Position numbers and translations under genes: made by a program. This document shows positions 34,112 to 42,988 of a stretch of DNA of 64,000 nucleotides, one piece after another. Positions within the stretch are counted from its first letter, which is position 1. Each line of letters opens with the position of its first letter. This DNA comes from Hominiventricola filiformis. GTDB lineage: Bacteria; Bacillota; Clostridia; Lachnospirales; Lachnospiraceae. The notes beneath the pieces are model-generated. The model was given only the letters and a program-made list of their open reading frames with translations, did no database searches and was not told the DNA's origin. The DNA lies in the NCBI RefSeq assembly GCF_020686965.1, contig NZ_JAJEPS010000004.1, positions 1-64,000 of the forward strand, written 5' to 3'.

Positions 34112-34726
34112 TTATTCATATAGGTGATTCTGTCTGATATAGTTTGCTACGTCTTCAGGAACCATCCCGGCAATATCTTCTTTCTGCTGAATTTTCCGAC
34201 GGATTTCTTCCGATGCCACATCCATGTTCGGAGTATTTAAAATACGAATATCCGCATTATATTTTTCTTTCAGCTCTTCTATTCTACGGAGAATTTTTTC
34301 CTTTCGGCAATGATCCCTGGTCGCTGCCAGCAGAACACACTCTCTGCAAATAATTGCAGGCTCTTTCCAGTCTTCAAAATCAAAAAGGGAATCTGCCCCC
34401 ATAATAAAGTAAAATTGATGATCCGGATATGTGCTGTTTAAAACAGACATCGTTTCATACGTATAATGATAACTGTTTTCAGACCGCTCCAGACCACACA
34501 ACCGAAGATAGGGAACATTCTGGATTGCAAGACGTACCATCTCCATCCGATGCCCTACATCTGCCTGAGAATATTCCCGTTTATGCGGCGGATTGCCATT
34601 CGGCATCATCCAGACCTCATCCAGTGAAAACTGGCTGTAGGCCTGCTCTGCCAGTACCAGATGCGCATTGTGAACCGGATCAAAAGTTCCTCCCATGATC
34701 CCAATCTGTTTTCTGCCCTCTACCAT
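34112..34726 (-). CDS. nadD: Nicotinate-nucleotide adenylyltransferase
   Basis: About 204 residues. NAD biosynthesis enzyme that adenylylates nicotinate mononucleotide. It has the nucleotidyltransferase motif GIMGGTFDPVHNAHLVLAEQ, MMPNGNPPHKR, YFIMGADSLFDFEDWK and the C-terminal NMDVASEEIRRKI (SxTxxR-like) motif. ATG 34726 with AGAGG upstream was chosen; the frame is open further to 34792, but the family starts close to the GGTFDP motif. Confidence 0.95.
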   Translation of the reverse strand: MVEGRKQIGIMGGTFDPVHNAHLVLAEQAYSQFSLDEVWMMPNGNPPHKREYSQADVGHRMEMVRLAIQNVPYLRLCGLERSENSYHYTYETMSVLNSTYPDHQFYFIMGADSLFDFEDWKEPAIICRECVLLAATRDHCRKEKILRRIEELKEKYNADIRILNTPNMDVASEEIRRKIQQKEDIAGMVPEDVANYIRQNHLYE

Positions 34727-34736
34727 AAGAACCTCT

Positions 34737-35030
34737 TTATTTCGGGAGAACGATTTTCTTCTTTTCTTCTTTTCCCTCTTTATACAGAACAATTTTTTTG
34801 CCGATGACCTGTACTACCTGGGAACGTGTTCTCTCTGCTACGAGAGAAGCAATCTCTTTCGGATCATCCATGCAGTTCTGGAGTACACTGACTTTGATCA
34901 GTTCCCTAGCTTCCAATGCTTCTGCAATTGCCTTTGTATTTTCCGGAGTCAGACTATTCTTGCCGATCTGAAAGATCGGTTCCATCGTCTGAGCCAGACT
35001 CTTTAAATAAGCTCTCTGCTTGCTTGTCAT
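34737..35030 (-). CDS. yhbY: YhbY family CRM-domain RNA-binding protein
   Basis: 97 residues with the CRM fold found on pre-50S particles. Motifs: KQRAYLKSLAQTMEPIFQIG, KNSLTPENTKAIAEALEARE, LIKVSVL and VVQVIGKKIVLYKEG. It ends in a basic tail (KEEKKKIVLPK). It lies between obg and nadD, as in many Firmicutes, and is probably co-transcribed with them. Confidence 0.95.
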   Translation of the reverse strand: MTSKQRAYLKSLAQTMEPIFQIGKNSLTPENTKAIAEALEARELIKVSVLQNCMDDPKEIASLVAERTRSQVVQVIGKKIVLYKEGKEEKKKIVLPK

Positions 35031-35042
35031 ATTCTTTATCCT

Positions 35043-36332
35043 CTATTTATAATACGTGAAACTCAAACCATACATCCGGACCGTATCGCCTTCCTGGATG
35101 CCGGCAGCCTCCAGTTCCTCGAGAATACCTGTATCTTTCAGGAATCTCTGGAAAAATGCAAATCCTTTCTCAGATTCCAGATTCGTATAACCAAGCATTT
35201 TCTCGATTCGTGGGCCTTCCACCACGTAAGTGTTTTCTTCTTCAGTTGATTTTTCCACAGTATACGGAAGATTTTCTCTTACAAACATATCCTCAGGGAA
35301 GAATTCCTGTTCAAAGACAACCGGTTTATGATCCATAGTATCCAGCAGTCCTTTTACATGATACATCAGTTCTTTCAGTCCCTGTCCGGTCACTGCGGAA
35401 ATCGGGAATACTTTGATTCCTTCCGGCTCGAATTCCTTACGGATTTTCTCTACCGGATCATTTTCCTTATCCCAGATAGCGTCAATCTTGTTGGCCGCAA
35501 TGACCTGCGGTCTGGCTGCGATCTCCGGGTTATAGGCATTTAATTCTTTATTGATGGCATGAATGTCTGCAATCGGATCTCTTCCCTCTACAGAAGCCGC
35601 ATCCACCATATGGATAATAACTTTGGTACGCTCAATATGACGCAGAAAATCAAGTCCCAGTCCCACACCTTCTGATGCACCTTCAATCAGTCCCGGAATA
35701 TCTGCGATAACAAATCCGTCACCGTCCAGGTCAACCACACCAAGATTCGGGCTTAAGGTTGTGAAATGATAGTTGGCAATCTTTGGCTGTGCATTGGTCA
35801 CCCGGGAAAGAAGCGTGGATTTACCCACATTTGGAAATCCAACCAATCCCACATCTGCGATCACTTTCAGCTCCAGCATAACCTCCAACTCCTGACAGGG
35901 CTGTCCCGGCTTTGCATACTTCGGTGCCTGCATGGTAGAAGTTGCAAAATGCTGATTTCCAATACCTCCGCGTCCGCCTTTTAAGATTATCTGCCGGCGG
36001 TTTTCTCCGGACATATCCGCAATCACTTTACCGCTCTCTGCATCTTTAATAACCGTTCCTTCCGGAACTTTTAATACAATACTCTCTCCACTTTTTCCGT
36101 GGCAGTTTCTTTTTCCGCCTTCCTGTCCGTCCTGCGCCGCATATTTGCGCTTATGACGGTAGTCGGTCAGCGTATTCAGTCCTTCGTCCACTTCGAAGAT
36201 CACATCTCCTCCGTTTCCGCCATCACCGCCGTCCGGACCACCGTCCGGTACAAACAATTCTCTGCGGAAGCTTACATGGCCGTCCCCGCCCTTACCCGAG
36301 CGGATATATATCTTTGCTCTGTCTGCAAACAT
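35043..36332 (-). CDS. obgE: GTPase ObgE/CgtA
   Basis: 429 residues in three domains: the glycine-rich Obg fold (FVPDGGPDGGDGGNGGDVIF), a G domain (GFPNVGKSTLL, DIPGLIEGASEGVGLG, NKID), and the C-terminal OCT domain (MLGYTNLESEKGFAFFQRFL). A 50S assembly GTPase linked to stringent signalling. It follows rpmA after a hairpin. Confidence 0.97.
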   Translation of the reverse strand: MFADRAKIYIRSGKGGDGHVSFRRELFVPDGGPDGGDGGNGGDVIFEVDEGLNTLTDYRHKRKYAAQDGQEGGKRNCHGKSGESIVLKVPEGTVIKDAESGKVIADMSGENRRQIILKGGRGGIGNQHFATSTMQAPKYAKPGQPCQELEVMLELKVIADVGLVGFPNVGKSTLLSRVTNAQPKIANYHFTTLSPNLGVVDLDGDGFVIADIPGLIEGASEGVGLGLDFLRHIERTKVIIHMVDAASVEGRDPIADIHAINKELNAYNPEIAARPQVIAANKIDAIWDKENDPVEKIRKEFEPEGIKVFPISAVTGQGLKELMYHVKGLLDTMDHKPVVFEQEFFPEDMFVRENLPYTVEKSTEEENTYVVEGPRIEKMLGYTNLESEKGFAFFQRFLKDTGILEELEAAGIQEGDTVRMYGLSFTYYK

Positions 36333-36396
36333 GTGTCGTCTCCTTTTTCAACCTACAGCCGCAGGTACGGCTGACTAAAATCTGAAATGATTAAGA

Positions 36397-36429
36397 AAGG
36401 GCCTCAAATCTTACCGACTTGAAGCCCTT
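36397..36429 (-). terminator. Stem-loop after rpmA
   Basis: AAGGGC and GCCCTT at the ends (36397-36402, 36424-36429), with an inner TCAA/TTGA pairing. The T tract that follows on the minus strand is short, so it may terminate partially before obgE. Confidence 0.55.
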
Positions 36430-36440
36430 GTGAATGCGGA

Positions 36441-36728
36441 TTATTCAGCTGCTACCGGAACGATAGAAACCTGTTTTTTGTCTCTTCCTTTTCTCTCGAA
36501 GCGAACAACTCCATCCACTAATGCGAACAAAGTATCATCTCCGCCGCGTCCTACATTCACACCCGGGTGAATCTTGGTTCCGCGCTGTCTGTAAAGGATA
36601 TTTCCGGCTTTCACAAACTGGCCGTCAGCTCTTTTGGCACCCAGTCTCTTGGACTCGGAATCCCTGCCGTTCTTAGTAGAACCGACTCCCTTCTTATGTG
36701 CATACATCTGAAGGTTCATATTCAACAT
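36441..36728 (-). CDS. rpmA: 50S ribosomal protein L27 with Prp-cleaved N-terminus
   Basis: 95 residues. The mature L27 begins at AHKKGVGSTKNGRDSESKR. The preceding MLNMNLQMY is the Firmicute-type extension removed by the protease Prp, which is also encoded in this window. Removal exposes the N-terminus that reaches the peptidyl transferase centre. Confidence 0.97.
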   Translation of the reverse strand: MLNMNLQMYAHKKGVGSTKNGRDSESKRLGAKRADGQFVKAGNILYRQRGTKIHPGVNVGRGGDDTLFALVDGVVRFERKGRDKKQVSIVPVAAE

Positions 36729-36772
36729 AGGTCTACACCTCCCTGAATTCTTAATTAATAGGTAACTGTAAG

Positions 36773-37081
36773 TTATTTGTTGATCTTCTCGATCTTAACA
36801 GCGGTATACTGCTGTCTGTGACCGTTTTTCTTATGATACCCAGTTTTTCTCTTGTACTTGTAAACGATAACTTTTTTAGCTTTTCCGTCACCGATTACAG
36901 ATGCTTCTACGGTAGCGCCTTCTACTACCGGAGTACCTACGGTAAGAGCGTCGTCACATACGGCAAGAACCTGATCAAAAACATAGTTAGAACCTGCTTC
37001 AGCACCAAGTTTTTCAACCTTGATTACATCGCCCTCAGATACTTTATACTGTTTACCACCTGTTGCAATAATCGCGTACAT
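36773..37081 (-). CDS. rplU: 50S ribosomal protein L21
   Basis: 102 residues with the family start MYAIIATGGKQYKVSEGDVI and the end KRKTGYHKKNGHRQQYTAVK. AGGAGGTG precedes the ATG. Its own promoter and a structured leader lie directly upstream. Confidence 0.97.
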   Translation of the reverse strand: MYAIIATGGKQYKVSEGDVIKVEKLGAEAGSNYVFDQVLAVCDDALTVGTPVVEGATVEASVIGDGKAKKVIVYKYKRKTGYHKKNGHRQQYTAVKIEKINK

Positions 37082-37084
37082 ATG

Positions 37085-37158
37085 GCACCTCCTAATATTT
37101 ACTCGCCAATTCCGGTGCTGTCCTTCGACAAACTTATAACCTCACTGCGCGGCATCTT
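37085..37158 (-). ncRNA. Ribosomal protein L21 leader
   Basis: The untranslated leader between the promoter and rplU has a GC-rich, structured sequence (GCCGCGCAGTGAGG, then GTCGAAGGACAGCACCGG) that contrasts with its surroundings. It fits the position and character of the Firmicute L21 leader, an autoregulatory RNA. The assignment rests on position and recognised sequence, not on a model search. Confidence 0.65.
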
Positions 37159-37162
37159 TGAT

Positions 37163-37191
37163 ATATTAGCATAGTATTTTATTTCTGTCAA
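37163..37191 (-). promoter_or_regulatory. rplU promoter
   Basis: Minus strand TTGACA (37191-37186), 17 bp, TAATAT (37168-37163). Confidence 0.75.
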
Positions 37192-37223
37192 GTAATTTTC
37201 CTTAACTTTTTTAAACTTTCGTT

Positions 37224-37550
37224 CTATTTTTCTTCTGTATCAGCCACCTGCAGATAATCCGTTCCATATGATTTTACAATGTTCCGAAGGCCCAACATCA
37301 GCGCATCCATCAGGAGATCTGTGCCAGCCGATACATCGGATGTAAACTCCCAGCTTTCGATCATCCCATCCTTACAGTCACAGGTAAAGGCATCTTCCGT
37401 AAATTCTTCAATCGAATTAATGGTATTGATCACCAGTGCGGATACGGCTGCGCAGACAATATCTTCACCTGCATCCGCATAGCCCGCATGCCCCTGGATG
37501 TGAAAACTCTTATAATGTCCTTTTTCTTTTAAAGCTTGCACCTCTATCAT
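37224..37550 (-). CDS. prp: Ribosomal-processing cysteine protease Prp
   Basis: 108 residues of the former DUF464 family. The catalytic His is in QGHAGYADAGEDIVCAAVSA together with the catalytic Cys. It removes the N-terminal extension of L27. ATG 37550 overlaps the RNase G stop (ATGA); a GTG at 37562 is part of the ribosome site and is not preferred. In most Firmicutes prp lies between rplU and rpmA, but here it is upstream of the L21 promoter and tied to the RNase gene. Confidence 0.93.
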   Translation of the reverse strand: MIEVQALKEKGHYKSFHIQGHAGYADAGEDIVCAAVSALVINTINSIEEFTEDAFTCDCKDGMIESWEFTSDVSAGTDLLMDALMLGLRNIVKSYGTDYLQVADTEEK

Positions 37551-38746
37551 AATATTCCGCACTCCTTCGCCTGTTCTTTCAATGTTTTTTTCTGTTTCTT
37601 CCGGGTCATCTCCATCAGTCCAAGCGCTGTCATATCGACAGCAGCCGATTTCTGCGGATCTTTTTTCAGCTGTTCCCGCATAAATTCTAACAGTTCTTCA
37701 TCCGCTCCCGGTTCTGTCATATCTACGAAGTCTGCAAGAATCATTCCAGACAGATTCCGAAGTCTCATCTGGCGGCTGATCTCAAGCGCTGCTTCCCGGT
37801 TAATCTTCCGGATCGCAGCCTGCTTGTCTTTTCCGGCAATGCATTTTCCGGTATTGACATCAATCACTGTCAGAGCCTCTGTCGGTTCAATCACCAGATA
37901 AGCGCCTGATTTTAACCATACCCTTTCCGACAATGCATTGTCAAGATTTTTCTCCATCCGGTACAGGGCTTTCAGCGGAAGCTGCCGGTCTTCATACAGA
38001 CGCAGCTTCTGTCCGTCTCCCGGCATCTCTTCCTCCAGAAATTTTTTCAATTCTGCATAGATCTCCATGTCATCTGTCAGAATTTCTTTCAGTGAACTGC
38101 TTTTGCTTCCCAGTACAGAATTCAGATACGACGGTCGACTCCGGTATACGCAGGAGTAAACAGTTCGATGCACCGCCTGTGTCTTAAGATACTGATACTG
38201 CTCCAGCATCCGCCCCAATTCCCTGTCAAGTTCTTCTTCCGGAACACCCGCTGCATTGGTCCGCACGATCATCCCGGCATCCTCAGGCAATTCATGCAGT
38301 GCTGTCCATGCTTTCAGCCTGGTTTTCTCCACACCGCTCAGTTTCCCTGAATATCCCACGGTACGGTTTCCACAGGTGAGTACCAGATATTTGCCCGTCA
38401 GTCCAAAACATGCCGTCAGTGACGGAGCCTTGGTCTTGACAGCCTCACGGCTGACCTGCACCAACAGTTCATCTCCCTGCGCCAGTTCTTTTCCTTTTTT
38501 GGGCTTTGTGTAAACCGGGTATCTCGCATCCTCTAAAGGAAGGTAACAGAGTATCCCATGCTCGATTTCCACAAATGCCGCCTGAATATTTTTTACAATA
38601 TTCTTTACTTTTCCTATATAGATATTTCCAAGGATAGATTCCTGCTCCTTGGAAATGAGAAACAATTCCATCATGCGCCCATCTTCATAGAGAGCGTCTG
38701 CCAGAACTCCGTCTTTTATATAGGTAATGATTCTTGTATTATCCAA
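37547..38746 (-). CDS. rng: Ribonuclease E/G family protein
   Basis: 399 residues, RNase G-like and without the long RNase E C-terminal scaffold. An S1-like domain (GNIYIGKVKNIVKNIQAAFV, then GILCYLPLEDARYP) is followed by the catalytic DNase I-like part with the two metal-binding Asp in LTVIDVNTGKCIAGKDKQA and MILADFVDMTEPG. It cuts single-stranded A/U-rich RNA in rRNA maturation or mRNA decay. It overlaps its neighbours on both sides. Confidence 0.93.
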   Translation of the reverse strand: MDNTRIITYIKDGVLADALYEDGRMMELFLISKEQESILGNIYIGKVKNIVKNIQAAFVEIEHGILCYLPLEDARYPVYTKPKKGKELAQGDELLVQVSREAVKTKAPSLTACFGLTGKYLVLTCGNRTVGYSGKLSGVEKTRLKAWTALHELPEDAGMIVRTNAAGVPEEELDRELGRMLEQYQYLKTQAVHRTVYSCVYRSRPSYLNSVLGSKSSSLKEILTDDMEIYAELKKFLEEEMPGDGQKLRLYEDRQLPLKALYRMEKNLDNALSERVWLKSGAYLVIEPTEALTVIDVNTGKCIAGKDKQAAIRKINREAALEISRQMRLRNLSGMILADFVDMTEPGADEELLEFMREQLKKDPQKSAAVDMTALGLMEMTRKKQKKTLKEQAKECGIL

Positions 38747-39443
38747 TTTCTTCTCCCAGCGCTTCCAGAGAAATGAGTTTTCGCTCTTCTTCTGTTCCCT
38801 GATCTGCGTACATTTCCCGTCTGGTCACCAGCAGAGCAAACTGCGGCATGTCCCAGCCAATATGTTCTGCAAATGCTTTCAGTACCATTTCCGGTTTCAG
38901 GTTGTGAACGCTTCCTGCGGATACCTGCATTTTGATCATATCATCCACGATCTCCCAGCTGTAGATCCACGGGCGGATGTCAATCTCCTGCTGTCCCTTC
39001 TTGGTTTCTTTCACAATCCGCATTTCCGGCTGTGCAAGAAATTCTGTAAATTGCTTTTTCCAGCCATCTTCCGGCGCGCAGCCTTCCCGGAAACGCACTT
39101 CATAATCAGCCGCTGCCACGCTCGCCATGGCATTCTTGCTGTTCTCAGGAAGCTCCCGAAAGCTCATAACGTCAATTCCTTCCACCATCACCGCATTCAG
39201 GCGGCGAACCGCTTCCTTTGATGAGATGGAACCGTTAATCCGGATATCCATATATTCGCCGTCGCTCTCCAGACCTAATCCAAGGGGAGATGCAAAGGAC
39301 ATAATCATATGGGGGCTATATCCTTCTGAATAGCAGATATCAATGTCTGCCCGGCGGATAGCCTTCTGGAAATATCTCATAACATCCAGATGTCCGATAA
39401 ATTTTAATACTCCATATTTGCGAAATCTGACTCTAATGTTCAC
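38739..39443 (-). CDS. TIGR03936 family radical SAM-associated protein (DUF2344)
   Basis: About 234 residues. The family pattern is VRFRKYGVLKFIGHLDVMRY, then CYSEGYSPHMIMSFASPLGL and ESDGEYMDI. The best start is GTG at 39443, with GGAGGAGG eight nt upstream; the frame to 39476 is an extension inside the upstream gene. It is nearly always encoded beside the B12-binding radical SAM protein, here with an 11-nt overlap, and probably modifies a ribosome or tRNA component, but the reaction is not established. Confidence 0.88.
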   Translation of the reverse strand: MNIRVRFRKYGVLKFIGHLDVMRYFQKAIRRADIDICYSEGYSPHMIMSFASPLGLGLESDGEYMDIRINGSISSKEAVRRLNAVMVEGIDVMSFRELPENSKNAMASVAAADYEVRFREGCAPEDGWKKQFTEFLAQPEMRIVKETKKGQQEIDIRPWIYSWEIVDDMIKMQVSAGSVHNLKPEMVLKAFAEHIGWDMPQFALLVTRREMYADQGTEEERKLISLEALGEEIG

Positions 39444-41292
39444 GGCAGACACCTCCTCCGAAGACAGCTGCACCACAGCCGGAACATTGCATCCGGCAGT
39501 TGGGGGTTACGGTCTCCTCATGCGCCTTTTTCCACTCTCTCTCAAGGAATGCTCTGGTTACACCAATATCAATGAAATCCCACGGGAACACTTCGTCAAG
39601 CTCTCGTTTACGAATGGTATAAAAATCAATATCCACTCCGCATTCTGCAAAAGCTTCCATCCAGAGTTCATTTTTGAAACCTTCCGTCCAGGAGTCAAAG
39701 AGACAGCCTTTCTCATAGGCTTTTTTAATGACCTTTGCTACCTTTCGATCTCCTCTTGCCAGAACGCCTTCCAGAATGGTGACATCGGCCTCATGCCAGT
39801 TGTATTTGATGCTCTTCTTGTTGAGCTGGTCTTTGATCTCATGGTTGACGATATAGGCTCTGTGCAGGAACTCCTCCTTGGTACACATCTGCGCCCACTG
39901 GAACGGCGTAAAGGGCTTCGGCACAAAGAAAGAAGTGCTGACTACAATCTGGCACTTTCCGTTTCTCTTTTCCTTCGGCACCTCATAATAACGCTCAGCG
40001 ATCTTCTCTGCCAGCCATGCAATGCCCTTCATATCTTCTTCGGTCTCCGTAGGATGACCCAGCATAAAATACAGTTTTACACGGTTCCAGCCGCCCTCGA
40101 AGGCCTGTCCGGCACCGTTTAAGATGACTTCCTCTGTCAGACCTTTGTTGATGACGTCGCGGAGCCTCTGGGAACCTGCTTCCGGTGCAAAGGTCAGACT
40201 GCTCTTCCGCACATCCTGCACCTTGCCCATCACATCCAGAGAAAATGCGTCGATACGCAGGGACGGCAGAGAAATATTGATATCCTTGCTTCCGAATTCA
40301 TCAATCAGGAAAGTGACCAGTTCCTTCAGATGGGAATAATCACTGGAACTTAAAGAGCTTAAAGAGATCTCCTCGTAGCCTGTATTTTTCAGCATGGCAT
40401 AAGCTGCTTTTTTCAGCATCTCCAGATCCCGCTCTCTGGTGGGACGGTACAGCATACCGGCCTGGCAGAAACGACATCCGCGGATACAGCCTCTCTGAAT
40501 CTCCAGTACCACGCGGTCCTGGGTTGCCTTGATAAACGGAACCACCGGTTTCTCCGGGTAACTGGAAGTGGTGACGTCAAGCACCAGCTGCTTCTTCACC
40601 TTCTCCGGTGCTTCCGGACAGAGGGAGATCATTTTATCAATGGTCCCATCTTCTTTATAGGAAACACTATATAAAGACGGAACGTAGATTCCCGGAATCT
40701 GTGCCGCTTTCTTTAAGAAGTCTTCTCTGGATGCGTCGCTTACCTTCCATTCTTTGTAAAGATCCAGAAGGGCATCGTACTGCACTTCACCCTCTCCGAT
40801 ATAGAACAGATCAAAGAAATCTGCCAGCGGTTCCGGATTATAGGTACAGGGACCGCCGCCAATGACAAAGGGATGCTCCTTTGTACGTTGGGATGCCTCC
40901 AGCGGGATCTGTGCCAGATCCAGCACCTGCAGGATATTGGTATAGCACATCTCATACTGAATGGTAATACCCAGGAAATCAAAATCCTTGATCGGATCCT
41001 GGGATTCCAGCGCAAAAAGCGGAATCTGCTGCTCCCGCATCACTTTGTCCATGTCATTCCACGGAGAATAGACACGCTCACACCAGGTATCCTCTCTCTT
41101 ATTAAACATATCGTAGAGAATCTGAATGCCCAGGTGGGACATACCGATCTCATACACATCCGGGAAACACATGGCAAACCGGATGTCTACCTTTTCCTTG
41201 TCCTTCATGACCGCATTGACTTCTCCGCCGATGTAACGGGCCGGTTTCTCAATGGTCATCAGGATCTCATCTGATAACGCTAATTTACGCAT
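39433..41292 (-). CDS. TIGR03960 family B12-binding-domain radical SAM protein
   Basis: 619 residues. An N-terminal cobalamin-binding-like domain (MCFPDVYEIGMSHLGIQILY) is followed by a radical SAM core with the cluster motif CIRGCRFC in EIQRGCIRGCRFCQAGMLYR and a long C-terminal extension ending in CRMQCSGCGAAVFGGG, which is Cys-rich. The substrate is unknown. It is the first gene of the group with the DUF2344 protein, RNase G and Prp. Confidence 0.92.
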   Translation of the reverse strand: MRKLALSDEILMTIEKPARYIGGEVNAVMKDKEKVDIRFAMCFPDVYEIGMSHLGIQILYDMFNKREDTWCERVYSPWNDMDKVMREQQIPLFALESQDPIKDFDFLGITIQYEMCYTNILQVLDLAQIPLEASQRTKEHPFVIGGGPCTYNPEPLADFFDLFYIGEGEVQYDALLDLYKEWKVSDASREDFLKKAAQIPGIYVPSLYSVSYKEDGTIDKMISLCPEAPEKVKKQLVLDVTTSSYPEKPVVPFIKATQDRVVLEIQRGCIRGCRFCQAGMLYRPTRERDLEMLKKAAYAMLKNTGYEEISLSSLSSSDYSHLKELVTFLIDEFGSKDINISLPSLRIDAFSLDVMGKVQDVRKSSLTFAPEAGSQRLRDVINKGLTEEVILNGAGQAFEGGWNRVKLYFMLGHPTETEEDMKGIAWLAEKIAERYYEVPKEKRNGKCQIVVSTSFFVPKPFTPFQWAQMCTKEEFLHRAYIVNHEIKDQLNKKSIKYNWHEADVTILEGVLARGDRKVAKVIKKAYEKGCLFDSWTEGFKNELWMEAFAECGVDIDFYTIRKRELDEVFPWDFIDIGVTRAFLEREWKKAHEETVTPNCRMQCSGCGAAVFGGGVCREH

Positions 41293-41416
41293 AAACTACC
41301 TTTTCTATTAATTTCTGTTGTTAACTGTCAATCCGATTTATTATAAGGGATTTTGGTAGTTTGTGCAAGGGTGACTTACTATCACATCTTTGCTACCCTG
41401 CGCCGGCAGCTTTAGC

Positions 41417-41449
41417 AAAAGGAGCTGTTGCTTAGCAACGGCTCCTCCT
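41417..41449 (-). terminator. Terminator of enolase
   Basis: GGAGCTGTTGC (41421-41431) and GCAACGGCTCC (41435-41445) form an 11-bp stem with a 3-nt loop and one G-T pair; TTTT follows on the minus strand. The rest of the gap to 41293 shows nothing else. Confidence 0.85.
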
Positions 41450-41472
41450 ATAATTCATATCATACATATATT

Positions 41473-42777
41473 TTAGTCATTCTTTACATTAAAAGCACCG
41501 ATTCCCGGATAGACAGCGCTTGCGCCCAGCTGTTCCTCGATTCTGAGCAGCTGATTGTATTTTGCAACACGCTCAGATCTGCTCGGAGCACCGGTCTTGA
41601 TCTGGCAGGTGTTGAGTGCTACTGCAAGGTCTGCAATGGTAGTATCTGCGGTCTCACCGGAACGATGGGAAGAAATCGCGGTATAACCAGCTTTGTGAGC
41701 CATCTTGATTGCTTCCAGTGTCTCAGATACGGAACCGATCTGGTTCAGTTTGATAAGGATGGCATTTCCTGCACCCAGTTTGATACCTTTTGCAAGTCTC
41801 TCAGTATTGGTAACGAAGAGGTCATCGCCAACCAGCTGTACTTTATCTCCCAGTCTTGCAGTCAGTTTCTGCCAGCCTTCCCAGTCTTCCTCATCCAGAC
41901 CATCCTCGATGGAAAAGATCGGGTATTTCTCGCAGAGTTTTGCCCAGTGTTCAATAAGTTCCTCGGAAGTATACTCGGTTCCTGCTTTCGGAAGTTTGTA
42001 GAAGCCTTTGCCTTTCTCGCTCTTCCACTCAGAAGATGCCGCATCCATAGCGATCTTGAAGTCTTTGCCCGGCTCGTAGCCAGCTTTCTTTACTGCCTCC
42101 AGAATGGTCTCGATTGCTTCTTCATCGGACTTCAGTGCCGGAGCAAATCCACCTTCGTCACCTACGGAAGTAGCCAGTCCGCGCTCTTTTAAAATAGAAG
42201 CCAGTGCATGGAATACCTCCGCACACCATCTTAAGCACTCTTTGAAGGACGGAGCGCCTACCGGCATAATCATGAACTCCTGCACATCCAATCCAGAAGA
42301 CAGTGCATGGCATCCGCCATTTACGATGTTCATCATCGGAACCGGAAGACGGTTGCCGGATACACCGCCAAGGAAACGATACAGCGGAATATCAAGAGAA
42401 ACAGATGCTGCTCTTGCTGTTGCGATGGATACAGCCAGGATTGCATTTGCACCCAGTTTGGATTTGTCTTTGGTTCCGTCAGCCTCGATCATCGCTTTGT
42501 CGATGGCATAAGTATCGGATGCATCCATACCGGTCAATACTTCATTAATGACGGTATTGATATTCTCTACTGCTTTGGTAACTCCTTTTCCAAGGTATCT
42601 GCTCTTATCACCATCTCTTAACTCCAGAGCCTCGAACTCTCCGGTGGATGCACCACTGGGAGCGGTTCCTCTGCCGATGGTTCCGTCAGCCAGATAAACT
42701 TCTGCTTCTACCGTAGGATTTCCTCTGGAATCCAGAATCTCTCTTCCTACTACCTTTTCAATCTCTAAATAATCCAT
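41473..42777 (-). CDS. eno: Enolase
   Basis: 434 residues, converts 2-phosphoglycerate to phosphoenolpyruvate. Motifs: REILDSRGNPTVEAEVYLAD, GAPSGASTGEFEALELRDGD, the metal ligands in FSIEDGLDEEDW and LVGDDLFVTN, and the C-terminal ISSHRSGETADTTIADLAVA. The gene stands alone with its own promoter, long leader and terminator. Confidence 0.98.
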   Translation of the reverse strand: MDYLEIEKVVGREILDSRGNPTVEAEVYLADGTIGRGTAPSGASTGEFEALELRDGDKSRYLGKGVTKAVENINTVINEVLTGMDASDTYAIDKAMIEADGTKDKSKLGANAILAVSIATARAASVSLDIPLYRFLGGVSGNRLPVPMMNIVNGGCHALSSGLDVQEFMIMPVGAPSFKECLRWCAEVFHALASILKERGLATSVGDEGGFAPALKSDEEAIETILEAVKKAGYEPGKDFKIAMDAASSEWKSEKGKGFYKLPKAGTEYTSEELIEHWAKLCEKYPIFSIEDGLDEEDWEGWQKLTARLGDKVQLVGDDLFVTNTERLAKGIKLGAGNAILIKLNQIGSVSETLEAIKMAHKAGYTAISSHRSGETADTTIADLAVALNTCQIKTGAPSRSERVAKYNQLLRIEEQLGASAVYPGIGAFNVKND

Positions 42778-42834
42778 AGTAAATGTCTCCTTTATGTAAA
42801 ATTTTTCATTACTACCATGTCAAGCAGGACTCCT

Positions 42835-42861
42835 TCACCGGAATTGTCCAGGTTCCGGTGA
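42835..42861 (-). promoter_or_regulatory. Perfect inverted repeat in the enolase leader
   Basis: TCACCGGAA (42835-42843) and TTCCGGTGA (42853-42861), a 9-bp perfect stem with a 9-nt loop, lies within the roughly 135-nt leader of eno. It is not followed by a T run, so it is not a terminator. It could be a protein-binding or mRNA-stabilising hairpin. Confidence 0.5.
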
Positions 42862-42920
42862 TTTTGAAAATGGAGTTTCCTGATTTATTCACGTTAGTTA
42901 GTATTTGCTAACCAAGGATT

Positions 42921-42949
42921 ATCATAACAGACCAAAACAAAAAACGCAA
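42921..42949 (-). promoter_or_regulatory. Enolase promoter
   Basis: Minus strand TTGCGT (42949-42944), 17 bp, TATGAT (42926-42921). A second TTGACA closer to the gene lacks a proper -10 at usable distance. Confidence 0.6.
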
Positions 42950-42951
42950 GA

Positions 42952-42983
42952 AAAGGAGCTGATAGAATTTATCAAACTCCTTT
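42952..42983 (-). terminator. Terminator of pflA
   Basis: AAAGGAG and CTCCTTT with an inner TGATA/TATCA pairing, followed by a T-rich tract on the minus strand that runs into the enolase -35 region. Confidence 0.65.
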
Positions 42984-42988
42984 ATTAC

